Shown here: one piece after another, positions 23,056-35,280 of the stretch
Layout: the number at the start of each line of letters is the position of its first letter
Position numbering within the stretch: position 1 is the first letter of the stretch
From: Tolypeutes matacus
Taxonomy: Eukaryota > Chordata > Mammalia > Cingulata > Chlamyphoridae
Direction: 5' to 3'
Assembly (NCBI GenBank): GCA_026826555.1
Contig: JAKSZT010054335.1
Span: 9,600,533 to 9,664,532, forward strand
Length of the DNA: 64,000 nt
Notes under the pieces: generated by a model
Seen by the model: only the letters and a program-made list of their open reading frames with translations
Databases searched by the model: none
Told to the model about the DNA's origin: nothing
Position numbers and translations under genes: made by a program

Positions 23056-24182
23056 GTGAACCAAACGCCTGTCGAACGCCACCTGGGCCACAGCCAGCGG
23101 TGGGGAGTGGAGAGGAGAAGCCTGGGGCCAGGGCTGTGAAAGTAAAGGGGCGCTGGATCCCCCAGCCAGGCTGCCGGGCTGCTTGGGGCAGAGGACAGGT
23201 TGGCGGCCAGGTGAAGGGCGTTTAGCAGCTAAAGGCCAGGACACGGCTCCCAGCAGGGCTTCCCAAAGACGGGAACAGCGTCGAGGGCCGGGCCCTGCGC
23301 GTTGCTGCCGAGCTGTCCTTTTGCGCCCAGCCTCGGGGGACCCCACACGCCCAGCCTCGGGGACCGCCCCTAGGGTAAAAACGCTGCCCTGGCTTCCCTC
23401 CAGTCACACCTCCCAGCACAGCAGGCCCGAGGGCGCCCCTGCGCCCCTCTAATGCCCTAGCCTCATGGCACGGAGAACTTGAGTTCTGGGAGGAAACGCA
23501 CTCGTTAGGGAGAGACTGCTCTTGTCCATCTTCTCTTTGGAAAGGTGATCAGAATCGTTCAGCAATTCCACAAACACCCTCTCAAAGGCATCAGAGCTGC
23601 CTGCGATTCCAGCGCGCCTAACAGGTAGGCAAGCGCCAAGCCCCTGCCTCGGCTAGCGTGGCGGAGGCTGAAAGAGGACTTGCTCAGCCCCACCTTGCTT
23701 GTCCTCAGCCAGGTGAGCTGCTCCTGTTTGTTTTTCTTCTTCGTAATGACTGGAAAAGCTCAGAGAAGTTCTGAAACGGAGAAACCAGAAGCCAGTTCAC
23801 GGCAGTGCCGTCACTCGCCTGCCATTGGCTCGTCAGGGCGCATTGCCACGAAAGCCCACTGAGAGCTGCCTGGCCAGCTGCTATCAGAGGGAGCCCGGCT
23901 CGCTCCGCCGCACTAGCTCAGCGGGAACGCGGCTGGGGAGCAGGGCCTGCAGCGAGAAGGGGGTGATGGGCCACCCCGCGGAGCACACAGCCTTTTCCCG
24001 GTAGGACCGCAAGCAATCTGTATGTCATTTGTTTTCCAAGGACAGAGGGTTTTTATGGCTTTTTTCCCGTATTAAGCTGAAATCTAAAGTAAGGTACATT
24101 GATTTACAGGAAATTGTTCCTTTACACACAAATTCATCCTTTACAAATACCATCTCAGGCGCCCATTTGCAGGAAAGCTCTT
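23056..24182. other. Unique noncoding DNA
   Basis: GC-rich to about 23460, mixed after that. No gene or repeat family recognised. Confidence 0.4.
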
Positions 24183-24527
24183 CTTTTTAATAAAGATGTA
24201 TTTATCTATTTATTTAGTCCCACCCCCATTGTTTTGTATCCTCTGTGTGTTCTTCCATGTCTGCTTGTCTTCTCTTTAGGGGGCACCGGGAACCGATCCT
24301 GGGACCTTCTGGAGTGGGAGAGAGGCTCGCTCTCTTGAGCCACCTCAGCTCCCTGGTCTGCTGCGTCTCTAATTGTCTCTCCTCTGTGTCTCTTTTGGTG
24401 GCGTCACCTTGATGAGCCTGTTCTCCACACGGGCCAGCTCAACTTCACCAGGAGGCCCCAGGAATCGAACGCTGGATCCTGTATGGTAGACAGGAGCCCA
24501 GTCACTTGAGCCACATCCGCTTCCTGC
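24183..24527 (-). mobile_element. DAS-type SINE, dimeric
   Basis: The tail (T-rich strand, 24183-24215) lies at the left. Two tRNA-like bodies follow, each with a B-box complement: 'gggaaccgatcctgg' with 'ctcttgagccacctcagctcc', and 'aggaatcgaacgctggatcc' with 'cacttgagccacatccgcttcc'. This is a dimer of tRNA-derived units, about twice the length of the copy at 343-525. No clear target-site duplication. Confidence 0.85.
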
Positions 24528-27500
24528 TAACTGTTTTTGGAGCCAAGAATGTCATCATCAGTGTCAGTATCTGTTTATAAGATATTTTCCCAATTTAGGG
24601 ATTCAAAGTCCAAAAAAATATTTGCTTTAAGTAACTTCAAATGAGCATCCTCAGATTCAGTCCCAGGGCTCACTGCCAGGGAGAAGAGAGCTCACCTACA
24701 GTTCATGGAGAGCCGGTCGCTCGGATGGGGTTGGGTAGGGAATCAAGGTGGCAGCCACCAGGAGGTGAGGGCTGTTTTCTTGGGAATTAGAATTTTTTTT
24801 CTTTCTGAAACCAGAAAAGAGTAATCATGTCCCCATCTACTTTAATGTGAGGACTTTGTAAGTGCCCCAGAATTTTCCATTTGCCCCCCGAGCTTACAGA
24901 CAGCGCTTTAATTGCCAATCTTAAAGTGCCCACGTGTCATGGAAGGAACACGCCTGGGTGACAGATGCGAGGCTGTGCCCAAAAGGCTCCAAGCGTGAGC
25001 TCTTGGTTAAGGCCGGCACAGCCCCCTGGGGGCTTCAGGCACAAGCGCCGCCGGCCGTGTAGGAAGGCTGCCCCCACCACTCCCCACCTGCCCACCCTCC
25101 GTCTCCTTCCAGCTTCTACCATCGAGCCAGGACCCGTTTCCACTTCGGAGCCTTCTACTTCTCTTTGGAGAAGGGCTCAAAGAGGAAAGCTGCTGAGCAC
25201 TCAGCGGCGTATGTGGCCACTATACAAGCTGCGCCTGTCAGCAGAGCGGCATCGCCAGAGGACGCACGGCGAGCGGCGGGACAGGGGCACAGGTTCACTT
25301 TCTGCTGGGCCTTTCCTCTTGGGTTCAAGGGAAAATATTCAATAACCAAAGTGTGTGCAGTTCAAACAAGCCTGATGCCCTCCTGGAAGCCACTAGTTCT
25401 TCAAGTGCAACTGCGAAGCAGCGCAGTTTTGCAATCCCGTGGAGGACGCCTGTGGCAGGGAACCAGCTCCTGACCTGCGACCCAGATGCCGGGGCTTGGG
25501 CGGCGTTTTCCTTTGCCTCGGCTGTCTAGCCGTGCACCGAAATGGAAAGTACGAGTGCATCAATCACCACCTCGATTCTAGAAGCTTATTTTTCATTCGT
25601 GTTGCCTTGAAAAAAAGGTTTGCTCTTGGTCTGTCTCCAAATCAGTAACCATGCTCCTTTGCTTCTGCGTGCCAGGGCTCAGCGCTGGATTGTTCTCCAG
25701 TGCTCCCCGGGAGGAGGGGGTGCCATCAGCGACACCTGCTCTAACAGCCCTGCAAGCTCACCGAAAGGAAGGAGCCAGAGAGGCCCTGCCTTTCCCAAGC
25801 ACAGCCACCTGGCTGCACAGCTCTGCGTGCGGCGCCAGCGACCAGGGCTCGTTCTGCTTTGCTGGCACCTCCCCAGATCTCATCCCACGTATTCTTAGGA
25901 CCAAGCGAAAAGCTGCTAATTAAGATTGTGTCTGCAAGGAGCAACCAGGTATAATCATTTTGGCTTAATCGTGTAATTCAAATAGTCACTTTGGTTGGGG
26001 AAGGCAGGAGGAGGTTTTTTGTTTAGTTTTGTTTAGTTTTTGGTGTTTTTTTTTTTAATGTTAATTAACCAGATAGTGCCTTTTTTAAGCGGAATTTGCA
26101 TTTATTCCACATACTCTACTTCACCTGGATATGCTCCTCCTCTCTCTTGCTGATAATGCAGCCTCCTGTTCACAGACAGACAAATTTGTCTTCTTCTCTC
26201 ATTCTCCCCTGCCCCCTCTTAGGGTGGTATTTTCCTGATTTTGTAATTTTTGTAGTTTCCAAATTTCCTGCCATCCTCAAGGTCCTCAGAGCTTTACCCG
26301 AAACTGAGCTGTTAGATATTCTCAGAAGTGCCTTTGCCCGTCAGACCCCAAGGCATATTACGCCCCTTGAGCTCTTTTTCACAGGTCCGGCTTTCGCTGT
26401 TATATTTTCTTTTTTCCTCTGGACTGGGGCATAATAGGTTTGGGGTTTTGCACTGTTTCACTCCAGGCCTCACGCACTTTGGCTCCTCCCGAACTGGCCG
26501 AGGCGCCAGCCCAGACTGCTCTTGGAGTGGCCCGTTGGTCCCTCTCATTCCCTCATTGACATCACTCCGAGATGCCGCCCGGCATGTGCTCATTTCACAA
26601 ACGGGGAGTCCGAGAGCAGAGCCGGGAGCGTGGGGCGTCAAGTTAGTGGGGAGAAGCGATTCCAGCTCTGCCCCAGGTTAGGAGCTCCCTCTGTGCGGCC
26701 ATTCCAAAGTCTCCATCGGCCGCCAGGAGCAGCAGGACATTTCGCTCATTGGCAGCTGACATCCGGGCTCCGGAAGGGAACTTTCCCTCGGCAGGGTCCT
26801 GCCAAGGCCCTGGCCCCGCAGCCTCTGCCTCGAGTGCTCCGGGTCCCAACTGGGCATCAGATAAAATCGTCCCTTGGTTGGTCTTGGGTGGTAGCTGGTC
26901 TTCAAGAAAGAAAACGCTCGCTTCTGTGCTGCTTCTTCATTTAACCTTCCTGTCAGTCCAGCGCTTACCGTCCATTTCAGTTAATGACAGAAAACAGTAA
27001 CTGTGAGGATTAGCTACAGCTCATCAACAGCTATGAGAACCTGCTGGAATTTTCGCAGAAATCAGTGCACTCAACTATGACTTGCTGATTGAGATAATGA
27101 GCTGCAAGATGAAAATTAAGGAATAATAAAATGGATCTCCCTGTTTGTTTCTTCCACTTAGAAGAGCAAAAGGAAAAAGAGAAGGGAGAAGAAGCTAGGA
27201 ACTAAAGTTCGTTTTCTAGCACATTCCTTACTTAATTTTTCCCATCTAAATCTGATTGCCTTCACTGCTGCCCAAGGCTGTTGCAGATTTCCCCAGTCGT
27301 GGCTTCCGGGCTGAAGAAGAAAGTTTGGGGAAGAATGTAACTTGAGCGAGACTTGAGCTGTGAGTCTTAGGCACGAAGCAGCTCTCCTCCAGTTCCCTCT
27401 CCTTTCACCCGCTGCTCCCAAGCCTTCGGCTTTGATACTGGCCTTGCTCGGCAGCCGCACCTCGTATTGGGTTTCTGGGCTTTAGTCTCTGGCACACAGA

Positions 27501-27794
27501 TGCAAGCCTCGGTGCCCACTGGCCATTCTCCACCCCGGAGGTTCAGAAGGGTCCGTGACACCTGGGCCGCCACCCACGGGACCCGGTGTACGGGGGCCAA
27601 CTCCCACGGCTCTGCACCCTCCACCACCGCGAGCAGGGGGCGATGGGGTGCGAGCAGCTCTGTACCCCCAGCCCATCGCTGTCAGAGAGCCGCCAAGCGG
27701 AAGGCGTCAGCTCCTTTGCTTTCACTGTCGCCAATGAGCTTCAGCTACGAGATTCTGGGATGGAGACGGAGGTTTAGGAAGGTGGGTTGTGTGT
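24528..27794. other. Unique noncoding DNA, low repeat content
   Basis: The longest stretch of the window without a recognised repeat. It mixes GC-rich parts (25000-25500, 26460-26880) with CpG-poor AT-rich parts holding homeodomain-type TAATTA cores (for example 25915-25980 and 26060-26070) and a compact AT-rich segment at 27000-27130. A T-rich low-complexity run lies at 26015-26060. No frame shows a recognised domain. Confidence 0.45.
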
Positions 27795-27805
27795 GTGAGA
27801 GAGAC

Positions 27806-27838
<33 letters not shown>
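27795..27838 (+). repeat. (GA)n microsatellite
   Basis: A GA dinucleotide run of about 20 units preceded by a short TG run. Likely polymorphic in length. Confidence 0.95.
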
Positions 27839-27841
<3 letters not shown>

Positions 27842-29317
27842 TGAGGTGGATGTTAGTGAGGAGGAAACAATTTCTGGTAGATATCTCCAGAAACAGTTCC
27901 AGAATGCTCACTTCAAGACCCTTTCAAGACTGAGAGGACAATACTCAGAATTGACTCCACAGCTAATTTACTGAATCATATTTCATCTAAAAGGAAAAAA
28001 ATGTATACATCTATGTTAATCTTTATGATGTTTATGACATCACTCACCCAAAAAATAAGGTATAAAATAGACGTGTATATGCACACATAAATCAACAGAT
28101 TGAAATGAGATATATAATATCATCAACAGCTTGAAACTAATTAAAACGAGGCATAAAATTGATTAAACAACACACAAAAATATATTGCTTCCCAAAATGT
28201 CATTTAAAATACTTAAAAACAGCAAAGAAAACTTTGTCAGCACCTGCCCTTTTCCTCTTGCAGGTTTCTGTCCTTTTCTTCTCTCCTGACGATGGGCCCC
28301 ATCCACAGTGGAAGACACCCCAGCCTGAGGGTGGGTCTCAGCAAGCCGCTTTCAGCCTTGGGCGCCTCCCGCCTGGTGACAAAAGGCCCTTCAGAGACCC
28401 GGGAGCTCAGTCGCACGACGGCTTCATGGAGGCCCCAATTCCACAGACGCCAAGGGGCACGTTTCGTCACCTCTCCAGGTTCTCGGTCTGGGTTCATCCT
28501 ACGGTCGAGGATGTGTCTATTTGGCGGGCAGCACCTTTTCTTTCTCGGTGGCACCCAAATCAACGGTGCTTCTTAAAGCTGGTGTCTTCATTCAATAAAA
28601 TACAGCTTGAGTGAAAAGCGTTTTGCAGGCTTGCGGTATTAGCCATGGGTCACACGTTTTCCTGTTATTCAGGATGAGCCACGGAACACAATCTCCTGCA
28701 CCTGTTCTGGACAACTGAAGACCCTCCCCACGTCACACCAGTGCCCAGCAGAAAGGAAAAGGGGGCTAGAGACGCAGAAGGAAAGGGTCTCCCTGACCCT
28801 CCTCTTCTCTCGCTCCCGCCGTGGTCTGGCGCCAAGTCCCTGAGGCCGAGATGGCCTCAACGGCCTGCCTCAGGAGCCCTCTCCCGCCCACCACCACCTG
28901 CGCTGCAGGGCAGCTCCTCCGCGGAAACTATGGCCGCCGAACCGTGTCCCAGCCACACCCGGCGCCCCCCTGCGTGTCGACCCTCTGCAGGGCTGGAGCC
29001 CCCCTGCCGTGGGAGCGCCCTTCCCGTATTATGGCCAAACACCTGGCTGTGGAGATGGGCTTATGCCCCCCCACATGGAAACTCCCTCACAGTCCTCAGG
29101 GCGCACGGACTCCACAGTGGCCACTGGACACCCCTCCCTGACGGGTTCACTGCGTCTTCTCTCACTAAGTACGTTAGTCGGACCTTCTCGAGAAGATTCT
29201 AAGCCTTCAGAGGTCCAGGCTCACGTCTTCTCTCCTGCAGACCCAAAGGTCTAACAAAGTTCTGGGTAAGTGCCAGCGTAATTACAGTTTTTATACTAAA
29301 AATACTTCAGGGACACG
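27839..29317. other. Unique noncoding DNA
   Basis: AT-rich to about 28220, then mixed. A 151-codon frame at 28159-28614 has no recognised domain and overlaps other frames. No repeat family assigned. Confidence 0.4.
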
Positions 29318-29525
29318 TGGGAAGCAGCTGTGGCTCAAGCAATTGAGCTCCCGTGTACCATGTGGAGGACCCAGGACCTCCTGGGAAAAAAAAGAAAAAG
29401 AAAACAGACGTCCCAGACCTGCAGGGAGTGGCACAGGGCCCCGTGCAGCGAAGCGATGCAGCAAAAAGACGACGACGCACCACACAGGAAAACACATGCG
29501 TTTCTGGGACACGGTCGAAAAAGGA
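29318..29525 (+). mobile_element. DAS-type SINE
   Basis: It starts TGGGAAGCAGCTGTGGCTC with the pol III A box. The B box is degraded (GGACCCAGGACCTCCTGG). An A-rich linker and a CA-rich second part with 'gatgcagcaaaaagacgac' and 'cacacaggaaaac' follow, as in the longer DAS variants. The right boundary is approximate. Confidence 0.75.
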
Positions 29526-29852
29526 CGGAAACCAGGGCAGGACAGGCCTACTCAAGGCAGCAAGAGCTGCAAACACGTTAAGGAGACGAAGGCGCAGGAA
29601 GAGACGGCACAGAAACGCACATTTTCAGACCTTCTAGGAACCTCATTAAAGTTCCAAGAGCTGTGAGCCAGCTGGCATTGTGCTGTGACATCAGCACACC
29701 GGGTGAGCTCTGCCTGCCCTGTGACAGCGTGGCTGGCACATCCTCATCTCTGGGCAGACCTGGAAAGTTTCCATGGAGGCAGCCAGTCCAGGAGCTGCAG
29801 ACGAGGCAGTCACTCGAGACGAAGGGGGTCCTGCAAGAGGCCTGTGGGTATG

Positions 29853-30555
29853 CCGTCACCGTCTCAGAGTCCTACTACAGGGCCTGGCGTGGCCCCTGCC
29901 CTGCCGTCACCGTCTCAGAGTCCTACTACAGGGCCTGGCGTGGTCCCTGCCCAGCCGTCACCGTCTCAGAGTCCTACTACAGGGCCCGGCGTGGCCCCTG
30001 CCCTGCCGTCACTGTCTCAGAGTCCTACTACAGGGCCCGGCGTGGCCCCTGCCCGGCCGTCACCTCCTCTAAACCTACTATAGGGCCCGGCGTGGCCCCT
30101 GCCCTGCCGTCACCGTCTCAGAATCCTACCACAGGGCCCGGCGTGGCCCCTGCCCTGCCGTCACCATCTCAGAGTCCTACCACAGGGCCCGGCGTGGCCC
30201 CTGCCCTGCCGTCACCGTCTCANNNNNNNNNNNNNNNNNNNNNNNNNNNNNNNNNNNNNNNNNNNNNNNNNNNNNNNNNNNNNNNNNNNNNNNNNNNNNN
30301 NNNNNNNNNNNNNNNNNNNNNNNNNNNNNNNNNNNNNNNNNNNNNNNNNNNNNNNNNNNNNNNNNNNNNNNNNNNNNNNNNNNNNNNNNNNNNNNNNNNN
30401 NNNNNNNNNNNNNNNNNNNNNNNNNNNNNNNNNNNNNNNNNNNNNNNNNNNNNNNNNNNNNNNNNNNNNNNNNNNNNNNNNNNNNNNNNGGCCTGGCGTG
30501 GTCCCTGCCCTGCCGTCACCTCCTCTAAACCTACTACAGGGTCTTTGCGTGGTCC
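29853..30555 (+). repeat. 51-bp minisatellite containing a large gap
   Basis: At least seven full units are readable before the gap and one or two after it. The unit contains GTCACCGTCTCAGAGTCCTA, then CTACAGGGCC and GGCGTGGCCCCTGCCCTGCC. Units differ at a few positions (for example TGGCGTGG against CGGCGTGG). 51 is 17 codons, so all three plus frames stay open. This produces an apparent 392-codon frame (29663-30841) with a 17-residue repeat. I treat that frame as a by-product of the array. True length is unknown because of the gap. Confidence 0.95.
30223..30489. other. Assembly gap (267 N)
   Basis: The gap lies inside the 51-bp tandem array. Its size would hold about five units if real. Confidence 0.98.
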
Positions 30556-31564
30556 CAGCTCTGTCATCACCGTCTTGATGTTGTGCCACTTTTTCACGAA
30601 GGCAGCATTTCATTTTGTTTCGTTTTGTTTTGCTCTGGGCTCCCTAACTTACGCAGCAGCCTCCCTCCTAGAAGACCCATGGCAGTCTGATTTTCTTCTT
30701 CGCCTACTGGCTCCTGGCAGGGAAGCCTCACTCTCCCGAGTGCTGCACCTTCAGCACTTCCACGCCCACGGAATCCTGTTCAGGGTTTGCATCCTCGCGA
30801 GCTCCTGTCGGAGCTCAGTACACACCAACCTCAGGATTTGAAGGTTGGAACAAGATAAAATATTTCAAAACCTTTATCTCTTAAAATGAAAATCCCTAAG
30901 ATAAGCCTGGGTATTTTTTATAACTTCGAGGAGAAACCCCTAGAAATGGAGCTCCTGTCTCGTATTCGTGTTATGAAGGGCACAGGTGAGCAGTTTTAAG
31001 CACCTCGCCGACGTGGACGAGCATCTCCTCCGGGTATAACTTTCACTGCAGCCCACATCTCCACCTCTTATGTCATTTTCTTAGGACCCACGTGGTCCAA
31101 ACACTGGGTTAATTCTCTCTGCTCAAAGCGAAGTACTCATGGGGATTAAATCCTCTCCTTTTAAATTTGTCACCTAGACTTAAGATTGATCCAGCAATAG
31201 GGTTTTAACGTGGCTCACTATATGCTCGTCCCCAGACTCAGAGCTTCTGTGTGGCTTGAGTGAGGACACTGAGGAGACGGAGTGAACACGCTCACGTGAA
31301 GCAGTATGTTGGATTCCTAAAACAGTCATAGGCATGCAGAGGTTTTGCCCAAGAAGAGGATTAAATCTGTCACTTTTCAAGCCTGTTTCAAAATCCAGCT
31401 TTTCTGATGCCTTCTCAGGTGTGCTCGGCCTGCCTAAAGCTTTGGGACACAAGAAGATACATTAAGATTCCTGGGAAAGGCCTCTGTTGCTACCTGAGAA
31501 AAAAGAGTCAACAAATGAACAAGAGAAAGATAATAGTGTTGAAAAAGAAAATATAGGTGATATT
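30556..31564. other. Unique noncoding DNA
   Basis: No gene or repeat family recognised. The short TTTTG-rich run at 30610-30632 is low complexity. Confidence 0.4.
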
Positions 31565-31584
31565 AAAAAGGTACCTGCCAAGGG

Positions 31585-32845
31585 CAAAAGACTGCAAAGA
31601 GGAGATACAAATGACCAAAAAGCACGTGAAAAAAATTTCAATATCACTAGCTATTAGGGAAATGCAAATCAAAATGACAATGAGATAGTATCTCACACCG
31701 CATAGAATGGCAGTTATTAAAAAACAGAAAACACTAAGTGCTGGAGAGGATGTGGAGAAATAGGAAAACTCCTTCACTGTTGGTGGGAATGTAAAATGGT
31801 GCAGCCTCTGTGGAAGACAGTTTGGTGGTTCCTCAGGAAGCTAAATATACAATGAACTGCCATATGATCCAGCATTTCCTCTACTAGAACTATATCCAGA
31901 AGAACTGGAAACTGTGACACCGATGGTGATAGCGGTGTAATCCACAACTGCCAAAAGATGGAATCAACCCAGGTGTCCACCAACCAATGAATGGGTAAAC
32001 AAGATGTAGTATTTACCTACAATGGAAACTATTCAGCTCTAAGAAGAAATCAATTGAGGAAACACATGACAACACGGATGAATCTTGGAGATATGCTAAG
32101 TGAAATAAATTAGACACAAAAGGACAAATATTGCATGGTCTCACTAATATGAACTAAATATGAAGAATAAACGCATGGAGTTAAAAACCTAGAGTGTAGG
32201 TTATTAGGAGATAAGAGGAGGGCTGAGAAGGGGTACTGATGCTTAATGTATGTAGAAGTTTTAATTAACTTGACTGCAAATGTGTGGAAATGGATAGAGT
32301 TGAATATAACACATTATAGTGAGTAGCAGCCGGTTTTTAAGTGAGAATGTGGCTAAAAAGGGTAGTCTAAGGATGTAAATGTCAACTGAAAGAGAGCTAG
32401 AGAATAATCTAGGGACTGAATAACACAGCGAACCCAGAGGTGGATGAGAATTGTGGTTAACAGTACAAATACAAAAATGAACTAGAATGGATGGATGTCC
32501 CTATTTCAGGGTGGTGGGAATGCAGAGAAGCATGGGAAAAATACAATTAATGTGACCTATGGACTACAGTCAACAGCAATACGGCAATATTCTTGCGTCA
32601 ATGCCAAAGATGTACTGTGTTAATAACAGGTTGTATGGAAAAAAATATGCCAAATATATGCTATGGACCATAGTTAGTGGTAATAGTCTGATGATATCTC
32701 ACAATCTGTAACAAACGTTCCACCACAGTGTGGTGTGTTGATGGGGGGGATGTTGTATGGGAAGTCTACATGTGTGCATGATTGTTTTGTAAATTCACAA
32801 TTTCTGTAATAAAATTATACTGAAAAAAAAAATATGCTTAAAAAG
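31585..32845 (+). mobile_element. 5'-truncated L1: end of ORF2 and full 3' UTR
   Basis: It starts within ORF2 ('caaaagactg', with 'gggaaatgcaaatcaaaatgac' and 'gagaggatgtggagaaatagg', the Cys-rich C-terminal region) and runs through a long 3' UTR to a poly(A) end at about 32820-32845. An imperfect target-site duplication flanks it: about 31565-31584 and 32846-32866, sharing a TACCTGCC/TTACTTGCC-CAAGGG core. Frames are interrupted by stops. The 3' UTR is of the same subfamily as the insertion at 44201-44836. Confidence 0.9.
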
Positions 32846-32866
32846 AAAAAAGTTACTTGCCAAGGG

Positions 32867-33389
32867 GACCCAAGAATTCCCAAACCTGGGTCCATGTTCT
32901 CATGGTCCATGGAAATCCATGCCTGGGGACAACAGTCAAAGGACACCCTTTATTCTGCCAACTTCAGGGCCCAATCACTCTAAACCTGTAATGAATTAGG
33001 CTGGAGATTTCCAAAACACCATTTTATCTCAAAAAATCATGGCACAGTCTGCCTACTATCAAGAGCTTAAATTAAGTGTTTTCAGTGACTTGTACAAACA
33101 GTACAAATGGTTAAGGGGTTCTGGTGTAGGAAAGAGGAGACACTAAATTGGGGTTCCTGCTTCCAGCTCTTGGGCAGCTTCGTGCTGACCCTCATGCCTC
33201 AGTGGGGTTATCTCATGACCATGGTGCTTGAGCCCAGGCTGCCGAGGAGGCCGCTCTGCAGTGCCAGCTGCCCCACAACTGCAGGCATCCGACTTCCTGA
33301 AGACCAGGACTTGTCTGAGTTCTACGGCGTGAAGAGGGGATGGTCACCTTCCAAGCTGGCTAGCACACAATGCTGTAAATGGCTGATAG
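32867..33389. other. Unique noncoding DNA
   Basis: Nothing assigned with confidence. A 126-codon frame at 33107-33487 runs into the LTR and has no recognised domain. Confidence 0.4.
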
Positions 33390-33836
33390 GGCCCGGGTTA
33401 ACCATGCTCCTAATCCACGTCCTTGTGGATGTGAACCCACTGCATAAAGGCGAGCTCTTGAAGGCGCTTGTTTTAGTTAAGGTGTGACCCAGCTGAGAGA
33501 GGATGTCTAAATGCACATCACTAGAGGCCTTATGAAGAGAAGAAACCAGAAAACAGAAGTTGGAGAATACACAGGAAGAAGCTGGAGATCAGCAGAAAGC
33601 AAGCGAGCTGGTAAAGGCAAGGACGTCGCCATCGACAGGAGGCAGAGACGCACACCAAGGAGCCCACGGAAGAGGATGGGCGGCAGCCAGCGCCAGAGAG
33701 CTGCAGAATCCAGGAGGACGCACACTTTGCCCATGTCTTCATTTTGGACTTCTAGCCTCAAAACCATGAGCCAATAAATCCTTGTAGAAGGCAAACCCAT
33801 ATTGTCACAGCAGCCTGGCAAAGTAAGACGCCGCAT
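33390..33836 (+). mobile_element. MaLR-type solo LTR
   Basis: Sense-strand LTR landmarks in order: 'gtccttgtggatgtgaaccc', 'gttttagttaaggtgtgacccagctgag', 'gaggccttatgaagag', an internal purine-rich region, 'ttggacttctagcctc', the polyadenylation-type 'gagccaataaatcc', then 'cacagcagcctggcaaagtaagac' at the terminus. A solo LTR, with no internal region beside it. Confidence 0.75.
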
Positions 33837-34279
33837 CACCAGTGTCCTCTCCTTTTTTAATTAGAACTTAAATCTACCATCACAATTCCTGATACAGCTT
33901 TCCGTACATTCTCTCATGTCTCGCGACCTCCCCAACATGCACAAGCACATCTTCACCTTGCACAGGCAGCAGCTACCTCCACTCCTTTTCCTCTCTAAGG
34001 AAGTTCTGGAAGAATTGTGGTCAGGGAGGAAGGGATGGGGGAGAAAAGTGGGAACAAGAATCCTGAGGTTATCCACAACAGATCCTTTAAAAAACTATAT
34101 TTTGTTTATATTGTGGTCACTATAATATTAAAAAATCCATCAGTTAGAAAAAAGTGTAGTACACACTAGGGGCCATAGAGTTGTGAAGCTTTATCTCTGC
34201 CCTTTTTTGAGGCAAAAAGAAAGAGTTTGGGACCAGTGATTGTGATTAAACTTGCCACAAGAAGTAAATTCATATTGGG
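33837..34279. other. Unique noncoding DNA
   Basis: No gene or repeat recognised. Confidence 0.35.
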
Positions 34280-34450
34280 ATGATGTGGTCCCACCCTGCC
34301 AGGAGACAGGTGGCAACATCTGGTGACACTTTTACTGTCCCTACAAGGGAGTGCCATTGATGCCAGGGGGAGAAGCCAGGGGGCTGCTCAATGCCCTACA
34401 AGGCCAGGCCAGCCCCCAGGTCAAAGATGATCTGCCCCCACATGTCGATG
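34280..34450. mobile_element. hAT-type nonautonomous DNA transposon relic
   Basis: 'ccaggagacaggtggcaacatctggtgacac', 'gtgccattgatgccaggggg' and 'ctgctcaatgccctacaaggcc' follow a short MER-class hAT element in order. Family name not certain. Confidence 0.55.
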
Positions 34451-34929
34451 GTGGCAAGGTGGAGAAACCATGCTACATTCGTCTCACAGGAAAATATGAA
34501 GAGGGGGGACTGACCACACCAGGACTCACCGCTGTAAGCCCTGAACAGGGACGTCACCTGCTCGGGCTGGCCTGAGACGGGCAGCCGGCGGCCTGGCCTC
34601 GTCGGCCACCAGCTCCCGGGGGCTTCTCTAACTCTGGGACCAGCCCCGCCCTGCCTCTGATTTAACATGGGAAGCCAGGAGTCCTGACACTCAAGGAGGC
34701 AAAAATTCATGCAGGTTTAAAAATCGCCCAGCTCAAAGCATGTCAGGAGGGAGACACTGTAATCACAAACAAGGAGCGAGCTCTAGAAATACTGCACCTG
34801 ACAGAAAGTCCTCTGCAGGTTTGATTTCACCAGAAAATCCGGGTTTGAAGCAGTCGAGGATCTACCCTGATTTGCAAGAAATCACAAAAACACCCTCTTG
34901 CCTTCCCAAGTTCAACTTTTAGCCCCCAC
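34451..34929. other. Unique noncoding DNA
   Basis: No gene or repeat recognised. Confidence 0.35.
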
Positions 34930-35280
34930 CCTCACTGTGTTTTGGCTCCTTTATACCAATTTACTAGTACCATACTGCTGCTCCTATTTTTTCTTCAGAA
35001 TAATGAGGGGAAATGACTCTGGCGGGCATTCCCACTGTGAATATTTGCATTTTTGAACATTATCTGAATGGCACCATATTCCGCAAACAATCAAAGTCCC
35101 AGAGCCTTCAGATGGCAATCAGAGTAATTTCATACAGCTATAAATTACTATATTGAGCAGGAAACTATTCTAGTGGTCCTAAAGAAAATGAAATTGACCA
35201 GAGAAGTACAATGAAAAGGAAACATTTGCATATTTGTGCAAAACAGTTTGGAAAAAAAAACCCACCAGATTTATTCAGTT
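34930..35280. promoter_or_regulatory. Candidate conserved noncoding/enhancer-like segment
   Basis: Compact AT-rich, nearly CpG-free single-copy DNA with two octamer-type ATTTGCAT sites (at about 35043-35050 and 35223-35230) and several AATTA/TAAATTA homeodomain-type cores. It carries no recognisable transposon and no long frame. This is the style of deeply conserved developmental enhancers. It is only a hypothesis without an alignment. Confidence 0.3.

Noticed and set aside
29663..30841. 392-codon plus-strand frame
   Set aside because: It is generated by a 51-bp tandem repeat and an N gap. Open frames occur in all three phases and no domain is seen.
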